Positions 17,006 to 25,594 of a stretch of 42,675 bases of DNA are shown piece by piece. Source of the stretch: Candidatus Woesearchaeota archaeon (GTDB taxonomy: Archaea; Nanobdellota; Nanobdellia; Woesearchaeales; UBA525); the NCBI GenBank assembly GCA_014874255.1, contig JACWAN010000096.1, positions 1 to 42,675 on the forward strand. Direction: 5' to 3'. The first letter of the stretch is position 1. The number at the start of each line of letters is the position of its first letter. The notes beneath the pieces are model-generated. The model saw nothing but the letters and a program-made list of their open reading frames with translations. It was not told the DNA's origin and made no database searches. Made by a program: the position numbers and the translations under genes.

Positions 17006-18040
17006 TCATCCTTTGAGCCGTGTCGGCAGCAATCCGCACCCCTCGCATCCGGGCGGCGTCGTCCCGGCGAGCATCATCCTCGCCGCGCGCCTCATCTCCC
17101 CGGCAGGATCCTCCACCGTCGTCTTGTGCCTGATCTGGCAATAGGCCGCGCTGCCGTTGTAGTGGATGTAGGCCATCCTCGTCTGCTTGCACACGTTTCC
17201 CGCGTTGCTCAGGCCGGAGGCGGTGAAGATGACCGCCTTCACTCCGCGCGGCCGCGGCAGCACGAGCCGGTCGAGCGTCTCCTCCTTGAGGCCTGGGCCG
17301 TACCAGTTCGTGTAGTCGCCGTGCGCCGCGTCGCACGTCGCGAGCGGCGCGAACACCATGAAGTCCGGCTCGATCTCGCGGTCGAGGGCGAGGATCCGCT
17401 CCTCAAGATGCTGCCTGTCGCTCTTCCGGACGACGCCGGAGATGCCGATGAGCATCGTGCCGTCGCGCGCCTCCCGCGCCTCCCGCAATGCGCGGACGTT
17501 CTTGACGACGAGATCGTAGTCGAGCCCTCTCCGCATCCGTTCCATCTCCTCTGGCCGTGAAGCGTCGAGCGAGACGAGGTAGGCATCGAGCCCGCTTCCC
17601 AGCACTTCCTCGCGCCGCTCTTCGTCCAGGAGCGTGCCGTTCGAGACCGTGTAGGTGAAGATGCCTCTCCGTTTCGCTTCCTCGACGAACCGCGCGAATT
17701 GCGGATGGAGCAGCGGCTCTCCCTGTCCCTGGAGCTGGAGTGCGACGACGGAAGGATGGTCGTCGAGAGCTTTCCGGTAGGCGCTCTGGCTCATGTTGCC
17801 TGAGCGCGTGCCTGCGCGATGGAGCTCGCCCGGCCCCTTTCCCGCGTGCTGGAGGCAGTAGCCGCATCCGAGGTTGCAGAGCGAGGTGAGCTCTATCTGG
17901 AGGTATGCGGCCGGATCGCCGCGCGCCGCGTCGCCGAGCAGCGCGTTATACAGCCGGCCGGGGTGGCGAGCGATCGGGTGTTCCAATATCCTCGCTTTCA
18001 TCCCGAGCCGGGCGAGTCCCGTGATTGTCCTGATCCTCAT
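17006..18040 (-). CDS. Radical SAM protein with SPASM-like C-terminal cysteines
   Basis: LTSLCNLGCGYC (CxxxCxxC), LQLQGQGEPLLHPQF; C-terminal VCKQTRMAYIHYNGSAAYC...CEGC. TATA-like ATATAAC ~18067. Confidence 0.88.
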   Translation of the reverse strand: MRIRTITGLARLGMKARILEHPIARHPGRLYNALLGDAARGDPAAYLQIELTSLCNLGCGYCLQHAGKGPGELHRAGTRSGNMSQSAYRKALDDHPSVVALQLQGQGEPLLHPQFARFVEEAKRRGIFTYTVSNGTLLDEERREEVLGSGLDAYLVSLDASRPEEMERMRRGLDYDLVVKNVRALREAREARDGTMLIGISGVVRKSDRQHLEERILALDREIEPDFMVFAPLATCDAAHGDYTNWYGPGLKEETLDRLVLPRPRGVKAVIFTASGLSNAGNVCKQTRMAYIHYNGSAAYCQIRHKTTVEDPAGEMRRAARMMLAGTTPPGCEGCGLLPTRLKG

Positions 18041-18248
18041 GATCGTCTTCCTCGTCTGCTCTTCAACATATAACCACTTTCTAGTAGTATGTTCGTTTGA
18101 GTATTACTTCCTTTCTCTTGTATTTTCTCGTATTATGTCAAAAAGACGAGATTCTTTGATGATATCGACAAAAATAGGCTTGAGAATCAAGGGTGTTGCG
18201 TAGTGCGAGAAGAAGCAGAAAAACCGTTTCCGGATCGACGCGATTCTT

Positions 18249-18503
18249 TCAGCACGCGTTGAGCAGCAGGAGGCTTCCGACCGCGACGGCACCCAAGGCG
18301 TAGCGGGGATGGCTCTTCGCCGTTTCGTACGCCCTCGCAGCGAGGTCCCGTGTGCCTGACGCGAGCAGCCGCAGCCCGTGCGAGGCGGTGACAGGCAGGG
18401 ATATCCCGTTCTCGGTCCGTTGCCCGCCGACGGGTCCGCTCCGTGCATTCCCTGAATACGCATCCCCTACTGATCCGTCCAGCGACTCATATCCTTGTGT
18501 CAT
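18249..18503 (-). CDS. Hypothetical 84-aa protein with C-terminal hydrophobic tail
   Basis: MTQGYESLDGSVGDAYSGNARSGPVGGQ...HPRYALGAVAVGSLLLLNAC; same strand and directly upstream of the radical SAM gene. Confidence 0.45.
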   Translation of the reverse strand: MTQGYESLDGSVGDAYSGNARSGPVGGQRTENGISLPVTASHGLRLLASGTRDLAARAYETAKSHPRYALGAVAVGSLLLLNAC

Positions 18504-18627
18504 GTTCTCATCTCCACATCATATGTTCCCGTCTGTTTTGTCTGTTTTCCGGAGGTGTTCTTTTTTACATAGATAATACTTATGACTGTGAAATATACAT
18601 TAATATCAGAAAACTTAAAAATATTGA

Positions 18628-18641
18628 TATGTTTCAACATA
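18628..18641. promoter_or_regulatory. Inverted repeat TATGTT-TC-AACATA between TATA (CTTAAAAATA) and start of the Lrp-like gene
   Basis: Perfect 6-2-6 repeat; TATA centred ~18618 puts the transcription start at ~18644, the MSIDLL start. Confidence 0.5.
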
Positions 18642-18643
18642 AA

Positions 18644-19600
18644 ATGTCCATCGATTTGCTTGACCGGAAGATCCTCTACGAGCTCGACCGGAACTGCCGC
18701 GCGACGCACGCACAGATCGCGAAAGCCGTGAAGAGCGGCCGCAACGTCGTCGCCTACCGCATCCGGAAGCTCGAGGAGCAAGGCATCATCCGCGGCTACT
18801 TCGCCGAGATCAACAACCACGCGCTCGGCCTCACCGGCTTCCGCGCCTTCTTCCGTTTCGCCCATCACGACCCTGCCCGGATCGCGGCGTTCTTCGGGGA
18901 AGCGCTCAAGGACCCCCGTGTCGCGTGGTGCTTCTCGGTCAAGGGACAATGGGACGCGGACATCGTCTACTGGGCGAAGAGCCGCTTCGAGTTCTACCGC
19001 CTCCTCGCAGGCCTCAAGACCGCGTTCAGCGATCTCCTCGCCGAGGAACGCGTCGCGGTCATCGTCGACATCTGGCACTTCCCCAAGCGCTACCTCGTCG
19101 GCGACAAGCGAGACAACCACTACCTCTTCAGCGAGACCGACGCGACCGTGACGCCGGAAGAAGGGGCAATCCTCCGAGCGCTCGCCTTCGACAGCCGCAA
19201 GGACATCCTCCGCCTCAGCCGCGAGACGGACCTGAGCGTCAACACCGCGAAGAAATATCTCGCCTCGCTCCTCAAGAAGAAGGTGATCCTCGCCTTCCGC
19301 CCCTTCATCGACATCGCCGCCCTCGGCTACCGGTATTCGCGGCTCCACCTCACGCTCCGCGATCACACCGAGGAGCAGCGGCGCAGCATCCTCACCTTCC
19401 TCTCCCTGGACCCCGACGTCGTCTATCTCGACTTCTACATCAACGGCGCCGACGTCGAGATCGAGTATCACGTGCCTTCGGAGGACGCGCTCGACGCGAA
19501 GATCGACGTGCTCCTCTCGCGCTTCGGCGCCGTCATCGCGGCCTACGAGACCGTCAAGTTCGAGAAGGAGCACGTCGTCCGCTACCTGCCAGGAGCATAG
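18644..19600 (+). CDS. Lrp/AsnC-family transcriptional regulator with a second HTH-like domain
   Basis: MSIDLLDRKILYELDRNCRATHAQIAKAVKSGRNVVAYRIRKLEEQGIIRGYFAEIN, then a second HTH ILRALAFDSRKDILRLSRETDLSVNTAKKYLASLLKKKVI. Start 18629 is also possible. Confidence 0.88.
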   Translation: MSIDLLDRKILYELDRNCRATHAQIAKAVKSGRNVVAYRIRKLEEQGIIRGYFAEINNHALGLTGFRAFFRFAHHDPARIAAFFGEALKDPRVAWCFSVKGQWDADIVYWAKSRFEFYRLLAGLKTAFSDLLAEERVAVIVDIWHFPKRYLVGDKRDNHYLFSETDATVTPEEGAILRALAFDSRKDILRLSRETDLSVNTAKKYLASLLKKKVILAFRPFIDIAALGYRYSRLHLTLRDHTEEQRRSILTFLSLDPDVVYLDFYINGADVEIEYHVPSEDALDAKIDVLLSRFGAVIAAYETVKFEKEHVVRYLPGA

Positions 19601-19604
19601 CGCC

Positions 19605-19769
19605 GGCTCTTCGGCAAATTCGCTTTGCGGTGTTGCCGGCTGCGACCCGTGTCGCTGTGTTCTTCGCGTCAGCGGAGCTCCCCGTAGGGGGCAACCCCCT
19701 CTCCTCCTTCGCTTCATTCTCTGCTACGGGTCGCCCTTTGGCCGGCAACACATCATTTGCCTAAGAGCC
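19605..19769 (-). mobile_element. MITE-like foldback element, family 2, copy D (165 bp)
   Basis: TIR GGCTCTTCGGCAAAT / ATTTGCCTAAGAGCC; flanked by perfect 9-bp direct repeats CATAGCGCC at 19596-19604 and 19770-19778. Confidence 0.9.
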
Positions 19770-19825
19770 CATAGCGCCGCAATCTTTATATTGCTCTCGG
19801 AATCCGCTCCGGACAGGTGGGGGCG

Positions 19826-21079
19826 ATGTACGGTCATCTCAAGGAAGCGGACCCGGCGGTCTACGCGATTATGCGGCGCGAGCTCGCCCGCCAGCGCGAA
19901 GGCGCAGAGCTGATCCCGAGCGAGAATCTCGTCTCTTTGCCGGTGCTGGAAGCGCTGGGCAGCGTCTTCACGAACAAGTACAGCGAGGGCTACCCGAAGA
20001 AGCGCTATTACGGCGGGAACGAGTTCATCGACCAGTCAGAGGAACTGGCGATCGAGCGCGCCAAGCAGCTCTTCGGGGCTGAGCACGTCAACGTCCAGCC
20101 CCTTTCCGGGAGCCCGGCGAACATGGCCGCGTACTTCGCGCTGATGGAGCGGGGCGACAAGCTCATGGGCTTGAAGCTCGACCACGGCGGCCACTTGACG
20201 CACGGTCACCCGGTCAACTTCAGCGGCAAGTACTACACGATCGTGCCGTACGAGGTCGACCCGACGACGGAACGTTTGAACTACGACGCGATCGAGGCGC
20301 TCGCGATGAAGGAACGGCCGAAGGTCCTCCTCGCAGGCTTCACCGCGTACCCGCGGGACATCGACTACAAACGTTTCCGGGAGATCGCGGACAGGTGCGG
20401 CGCGTACCTCATGGCGGACATCAGCCACACCGCCGGCCTCATCGCCGGCAAGCAGCTCATGAACCCGGTGCCGTACTGCGACGTCGTCACGACGACGACG
20501 CACAAGACCTTGCGGGGACCGCGCGGCGCGATGATCCTGTGCCGGCAGCAGCACGCGCAAGCGATCGACAAGGCGGTCTTCCCGGGTTTGCAGGGCGGGC
20601 CGCACGAGAACGTCATCGCCGCGAAAGCGGTAGCGTTCGCCGAGGCGCTCAAGCCCGAGTTCCAGGCGTATGCGAAACAAGTCATCGCGAACGCGAAAGC
20701 GCTCGGCGAAGCCCTGACGGCGAGAGGGGTCCGTCTCGTGACCGGCGGCACGGACACGCACCTGCTGCTCGCCGACGTCAGGCCGTTCAGGATCACCGGG
20801 AAAGCCGCCGAGTCGGCGCTCGACAAGGCGGGCATCTACGTCAACAAGAACACGATCCCTTACGACCCGGAGAAACCCTTTGTCACGTCCGGCATCCGGA
20901 TGGGCACTCCCACCTTGACGACGCGCGGGATGAAAGAAGGGGAGATGAAGGTCCTCGGCGGCCTGATCGTCGACGTCCTCGAGAACGCGGAGAACGGAGA
21001 GCGGCTCAAGGGCATCCGGGAACAAGTGCTCGCGCTCTGCAAGCGGTTCCCAATCTACTCCGAGATACAACTCAGTTGA
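19826..21079 (+). CDS. glyA: Serine hydroxymethyltransferase
   Basis: ELIPSENLVSLPVLEALGSVFTNKYSEGYPKKRYYGGNEFID, DVVTTTTHKTLRGPRGAMILC (PLP lysine). ATG after GGTGGGG. Confidence 0.97.
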   Translation: MYGHLKEADPAVYAIMRRELARQREGAELIPSENLVSLPVLEALGSVFTNKYSEGYPKKRYYGGNEFIDQSEELAIERAKQLFGAEHVNVQPLSGSPANMAAYFALMERGDKLMGLKLDHGGHLTHGHPVNFSGKYYTIVPYEVDPTTERLNYDAIEALAMKERPKVLLAGFTAYPRDIDYKRFREIADRCGAYLMADISHTAGLIAGKQLMNPVPYCDVVTTTTHKTLRGPRGAMILCRQQHAQAIDKAVFPGLQGGPHENVIAAKAVAFAEALKPEFQAYAKQVIANAKALGEALTARGVRLVTGGTDTHLLLADVRPFRITGKAAESALDKAGIYVNKNTIPYDPEKPFVTSGIRMGTPTLTTRGMKEGEMKVLGGLIVDVLENAENGERLKGIREQVLALCKRFPIYSEIQLS

Positions 21080-21270
21080 ATGATCAATGCTCCAGAACCG
21101 AAATTCCCAGACTAAAAAGAACCAATACCGAAAAAAAAGAACAATCCGAAACGTAGAACACGAAAATCATTTATTATTACTGATACTCATTATTACTAAT
21201 ATTTTATCATCACCATCATCATTTGATTCATTATCACGAACGTCCACATGACTGACTCCAGGGAACGACG

Positions 21271-22860
21271 ATGAAGCCGCAGAACCAGGACGAGTACACC
21301 GCCGGCGAGCGCGCCATCCTCGCGAAGCACGTCACAGCCATTGACGGCAATGTCTACTGCGTCAAGAACCTCCCGGAAGAAGTGGTCGCCGTCCTCTTCG
21401 CGTACGTCAGCAGGAGCCCGTTGAGCTTCCGCCGCAACCTCCTCAAGCTGATCGGCGAGGGCGAGCTCTACGTCAGGAACGTCACGGACGTCTACGGCGA
21501 GGACGACGCCGGCTACGCGTCCGCGAAAGAGAAGGCGATGAAGTTCCACGACAAATGGGTCGTCGGGTACGGCCACGGCTCGGTCGCGGAGCACGCGGAC
21601 ATCAAGTTCGCCCTCGAGGACGTCTCGATACTCTTCACGAAGGTCCTGGAGGACAACCGGCTCGGCCGCTACACGGAGAAATCGACGCGCTATGTCGAGT
21701 TCGACAAGCAGCATTATCACCGGCCGCACGCGCTCCTCGACGACCCCGTTCTCGGAAAACTCTACGTCGAGGCGTGCGACGCGCTCTTCGACCTGTACGA
21801 GGCGCTCCTCCCGAAGGTGCGCGATTACGTCCGCAGCCGATGGCCCCGCCCCGCGGAGATGCCGGAGCGGCCGTACGAGGCTTCCGTCAACGCGAAGGCG
21901 TTCGACGTCGTCCGCTACGTCTTACCGGCGTCGACGTACACGATGCTCGGCTGCTCGATGAACGCGCGCGTCGCGGAGCACGCGATCACGAAGCTGCTGA
22001 GCCACCCGCTCGAAGAAGTGCGGCTGGTCGGCGAGCGGATGCTCGCAGAAGGCCGCAAGATATGCCCGACGCTGCTGAAGCACGCCGCGCAGAGCGAGTA
22101 CCACACGGAGACGCGCATCGTCATGGACGCCCTCACGAAGAAGCTCCTCACGGGCACGGCGCCGAAGAACGGGAAGCCCGTCACGATCGTCCACTTCGAC
22201 CCGGAAGCCGAAGAGAAACTGATCGCGGCGATGCTCTACGAGCAGACCGAGATGTCGTACGCGGAATTAGTAATCAAAGTAAAAGGACTCGACCAGGAAC
22301 AGAGAAAATCCGTCATCCAATCCTACGTTGCGAAGAAAGGGAAGTTTGATTGGCCGCAGCGCGCGCTCGAGTCCGTCACGTTCACCGTCGACATCCTCAT
22401 GGACTACGGCGCGTTCCGCGACCTGCAGCGTCACCGGATGAACACGCAGCTCAACCAGCGCGTCACGACCGCTCACGGCTACGAGGTCCCGCAGGAGATC
22501 GCGGACGCCGGCCTCGAGAACGAGTTCGCCGTCGGGATGGAGCGCGCGCGGAAGGCGTACGAGACGATCGCGAAGACGCATCCGTTCGAGGCGCAGTACG
22601 TCGTCCCGCTCGCGTACCGGAAACGGACGCTCTTCGTCCTCAACCTGCGGAACCTAGAGCACATCGTCCGCCTGCGTTCGACGCCGCAGGGCCACATCTC
22701 CTACCGGCGGATCGCCCATCAGCTCTATGATGAAGTGGCCGCGCGGAGCCCGCTCCTCGCCTCGCTCCTCACCGTCGACAAGACGGAGCACTACCTCGGC
22801 CGCCTCGACGCGGAGCTCGCTACCGAGAAGAGACGGGAAGCGCTCGAGAAAAGGCAATAA
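21271..22860 (+). CDS. Tandem ThyX-like (flavin-dependent thymidylate synthase family) protein
   Basis: Two ThyX-like halves: VGYGHGSVAEHADIKFALEDVSILFTKVLEDNRLGRYTEKSTRYVEF and MDYGAFRDLQRHRMNTQLNQRVTTAHGYEVP. Confidence 0.85.
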   Translation: MKPQNQDEYTAGERAILAKHVTAIDGNVYCVKNLPEEVVAVLFAYVSRSPLSFRRNLLKLIGEGELYVRNVTDVYGEDDAGYASAKEKAMKFHDKWVVGYGHGSVAEHADIKFALEDVSILFTKVLEDNRLGRYTEKSTRYVEFDKQHYHRPHALLDDPVLGKLYVEACDALFDLYEALLPKVRDYVRSRWPRPAEMPERPYEASVNAKAFDVVRYVLPASTYTMLGCSMNARVAEHAITKLLSHPLEEVRLVGERMLAEGRKICPTLLKHAAQSEYHTETRIVMDALTKKLLTGTAPKNGKPVTIVHFDPEAEEKLIAAMLYEQTEMSYAELVIKVKGLDQEQRKSVIQSYVAKKGKFDWPQRALESVTFTVDILMDYGAFRDLQRHRMNTQLNQRVTTAHGYEVPQEIADAGLENEFAVGMERARKAYETIAKTHPFEAQYVVPLAYRKRTLFVLNLRNLEHIVRLRSTPQGHISYRRIAHQLYDEVAARSPLLASLLTVDKTEHYLGRLDAELATEKRREALEKRQ

Positions 22861-22978
22861 AATATAAATCAGGAGATTCTCGTCCCGCCTACCCATAACC
22901 GCGTCTCATCACTGAACGGCATCTCCCTGATGTGCTCTCTCCGAGAAAAAGAGGAATATTTCCGAATAACTCGGAAGA

Positions 22979-23605
22979 CTACTTCTTCCTGACATACATC
23001 CCGACGCCGATGATGAGCAGCACGAGCACCGCTCCCCCGAGGAAGAAGAGGAGCGCGTCGTTCGGGATGAGCGGACCTGCGCTGTTGACGGCGGCTGTGG
23101 GCGCGGCCATCGGCGCCGCGAATGCCGCCGCCTTGGGCGCGGCCTCTGCCGTGAGCGTCGGAGCCGCCTCTCCCGCCATCATCAATCGCGGTAGCTGCGC
23201 GGGCGTGAGGAGGTCGCTCGCGATCTTGAGGATGATGGCCGCCGCCGCGGTGATGAGCGCCGCGGGGAGCAGCCCTTTCAGCTTGTGGAGAAAAGACTCT
23301 TTCTCCTCTTCCGGCGCGATGATGATGTACTTGTTCGCGAGCCGGTAGTGCAGTACCTCTTTCCCCTTCTCGCTGTAGTGGTACTCGTCCGCGACGACCA
23401 GCTTGGCGTCGACGAGCTGCTTCAGGTTGTAGTGGACCGTGCTCAACGGGAGGCCTAAAGCCCTCGCGATCTCGGTCTCCGTGCCGTCCTTGCCGCCGCT
23501 GAAGTGCTTGAGCAGCTTCGTGCACGTCTCGTTGCTGATGACCTGCGCGAGCTTCTTCGCTTTCTCCTCGTTGAGGGAGACCAGCATGAAGGGTTCGTCC
23601 GCCAT
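22979..23605 (-). CDS. Membrane-anchored winged-helix (ArsR-like) regulator
   Basis: MADEPFMLVSLNEEKAKKLAQVISNETCTKLLKHFSGGKDGTETEIARALGLPLSTVHYNLKQLVDAKLV, followed by two hydrophobic segments and an Ala/Pro-rich linker. Confidence 0.8.
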   Translation of the reverse strand: MADEPFMLVSLNEEKAKKLAQVISNETCTKLLKHFSGGKDGTETEIARALGLPLSTVHYNLKQLVDAKLVVADEYHYSEKGKEVLHYRLANKYIIIAPEEEKESFLHKLKGLLPAALITAAAAIILKIASDLLTPAQLPRLMMAGEAAPTLTAEAAPKAAAFAAPMAAPTAAVNSAGPLIPNDALLFFLGGAVLVLLIIGVGMYVRKK

Positions 23606-23708
23606 GCCGCCGGAGAAGCGCAGGTGATATTTAAAGCGGTCGATGGGTGCGGACCTGCTTGAAGCCTTGCCGCAAGACATTTAATCGCGGAGCCGTTCCC
23701 CTTCTCCG

Positions 23709-24317
23709 ATGATAACGCTGTCGACGCCTCCTTCGGTGCTGCGCGACAACCGCTTCAACGAGGATGGCCTCGCTGAGACTGAGCAGGGGCTGCTCGTCCC
23801 GGCCTACATAGGGAGCCAGCTCGGCTTCAACGTGCCTGGTCGGTTCTTCTTGGAGAAGGAGTTCCATCCCCGGCTCCGCGCGGCAGGCGTGCTGCCCCTC
23901 TGCCCGTTCACGGCCTGCGCCGAGTACCTCGACGCCGGGCAGCGCGCGCGGGCGAAGACGTTCGCCGAGGCGTATGAGTTCTGGGACGCCTTCAACCACC
24001 TCATCGGCCCGGTCAATTACGGGATGCTGATGCCGCGCGCCAAGTTCATGATCGCAATCCTCGACGGCGGCCACGTGGTGGACGATGGCGTCGCGGCGGA
24101 GATCGGCTACTTCGCCGTCAAGCAGGGCTCGGCGTTCGGCATCCGGAGCGATTTCCGTCTCAGCGAGAACCTCGCGTCTTCGGTCAACGCGGCGGTACGC
24201 AACTTCCTCGACTATGATCCCCAATATCACGGACGCTATTTCGTCGGCGACGACGCGTACGACGAGGCGTTCGTCGGGATCGCGGATCTCTCCCGTCGCC
24301 TGCGCAACGCCGCGTAG
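23709..24317 (+). CDS. Nucleoside 2-deoxyribosyltransferase-like protein
   Basis: FLEKEFHPRLRAAGVLPLCPF, NYGMLMPRAKFMIAILDGGHVVDDGVAAEIGYFAVKQG, GIRSDFRLSEN...NAAVRNFL. Confidence 0.75.
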   Translation: MITLSTPPSVLRDNRFNEDGLAETEQGLLVPAYIGSQLGFNVPGRFFLEKEFHPRLRAAGVLPLCPFTACAEYLDAGQRARAKTFAEAYEFWDAFNHLIGPVNYGMLMPRAKFMIAILDGGHVVDDGVAAEIGYFAVKQGSAFGIRSDFRLSENLASSVNAAVRNFLDYDPQYHGRYFVGDDAYDEAFVGIADLSRRLRNAA

Positions 24318-24343
24318 CGGTCCCTAGATGGAGCGTTGTTCTT

Positions 24344-25450
24344 CTACTTCCGCATCTTGCGGTGCATGGCGAGGCTGAACGCGAGGAGCAGGAGGATGAC
24401 GCCCACGACGAAGACGGAGAGCTCGATGAGGCTCCGTGCCGACGTGCCGGGGAGCTGCTGCTTAATCCGCGCGGTGAGCATCTCCTGCTTCGCGTCCGTG
24501 TTCGACTTGATGGTGAGGACGAAGCCGTGCTCGCCGGTGGCCCCTTTGTCCGCGTAGATGGTGAGGATGCCCTGCTGCGAGCCGCCCGCCGGGACGACGA
24601 TCAGCGAACGCGGCTTGATCTCGTAGCTGCCCCAGCCGTCCGTGCCCTGCACGCTGAGCACGTAGGCCTGGCTCTCCTGCTCGTTGTTCTGGATCGTGAA
24701 GGGGTAGTCGCCCCCGTTCACCGGGTCGATGTCCTGGATGTTGAGGATATTGACGATGGATTTGCCCGCGGTGGGCGACTCGGCGGCGCACAGCCCCGAC
24801 TGCGCAGTCCCCATCTTCGTCGGGATGTAGAACGACTCCTGCACCCCCGGAGATTTCGGCCAGTCGACGTAGAACACCACGTCGTACTCGCTCTTCGGGA
24901 CGCACGCGGGCAGCCGGAGGAAGAACTGCTCGTGCACCTGGTCGCCGCTCTTGATGACGTCGAGGTACTGCTTCTGCTCCAGCCCCAGCTCGGGCACCTG
25001 GACCGTGAACTCGAGGTTGCGGAGGTCGTACGAGCGGTAGTTGGTCAGCGTGGCTGTGACGGTGAACGCCCGCCCTTCCAGCACGACGGGCGGGTCGATC
25101 GCGATGCTGTCCACGACGAGGTCGCATGCGTCGCCCAGGCCGTTGTGGTTCTGGTCCGCCTGGTCCGGGTTCGCGACGCCGACGCAGTTGTCCACGATGT
25201 CCGGCACCTTGTCGCAGTCCAGGTCGGCGAGGAGCGCGCCTTTCGCGTCGGCGATGTAGCACCCGCCGAAGGTCTGCTGCGGCGCGAAGGGCGGCGTGGC
25301 GTGGCTCTTGTTGTTCAGGACGTAGTCTTGCTGCCAGCTCGGCACGGTGTCGCCGCCGTATGGGCCGTAGTAGTCGCTGTAGACTGCCGCGGCGACGGGC
25401 GCTGCCGCTACGATGAGCAGGACGATGACCGCGAGGAGCGTGCGCATCAC
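24344..25450 (-). CDS. Secreted/membrane-anchored protein with thrombospondin type-3 Ca-binding repeat
   Basis: Signal peptide MMRTLLAVIVLLIVAAAPVAAA; DLDCDKVPDIVDNCVGVANPDQADQNHNGLGDACD; C-terminal TM ELSVFVVGVILLLLAFSLAMHRKMRK. Confidence 0.85.
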   Translation of the reverse strand: MMRTLLAVIVLLIVAAAPVAAAVYSDYYGPYGGDTVPSWQQDYVLNNKSHATPPFAPQQTFGGCYIADAKGALLADLDCDKVPDIVDNCVGVANPDQADQNHNGLGDACDLVVDSIAIDPPVVLEGRAFTVTATLTNYRSYDLRNLEFTVQVPELGLEQKQYLDVIKSGDQVHEQFFLRLPACVPKSEYDVVFYVDWPKSPGVQESFYIPTKMGTAQSGLCAAESPTAGKSIVNILNIQDIDPVNGGDYPFTIQNNEQESQAYVLSVQGTDGWGSYEIKPRSLIVVPAGGSQQGILTIYADKGATGEHGFVLTIKSNTDAKQEMLTARIKQQLPGTSARSLIELSVFVVGVILLLLAFSLAMHRKMRK

Positions 25451-25594
25451 CTTCCTGATTAAAGGGCTAGTATTTAAAAACTTTTCTAATAAATAGTCAC
25501 TTTAGAGTGGTATATAACTTACTCCTTCCTCTCCTCTCGTGCCCTCCAGCCCCCTGAGGGAATCCTTTTAAATGACGCTTCCTCCCTGCCGTGC

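Noticed and set aside
21150-21245. AT-rich, CAT/ATT-rich stretch between glyA and the ThyX-like gene
   Set aside because: Looks like an ordinary promoter/intergenic region in a GC-rich genome; no clear repeats or structure.
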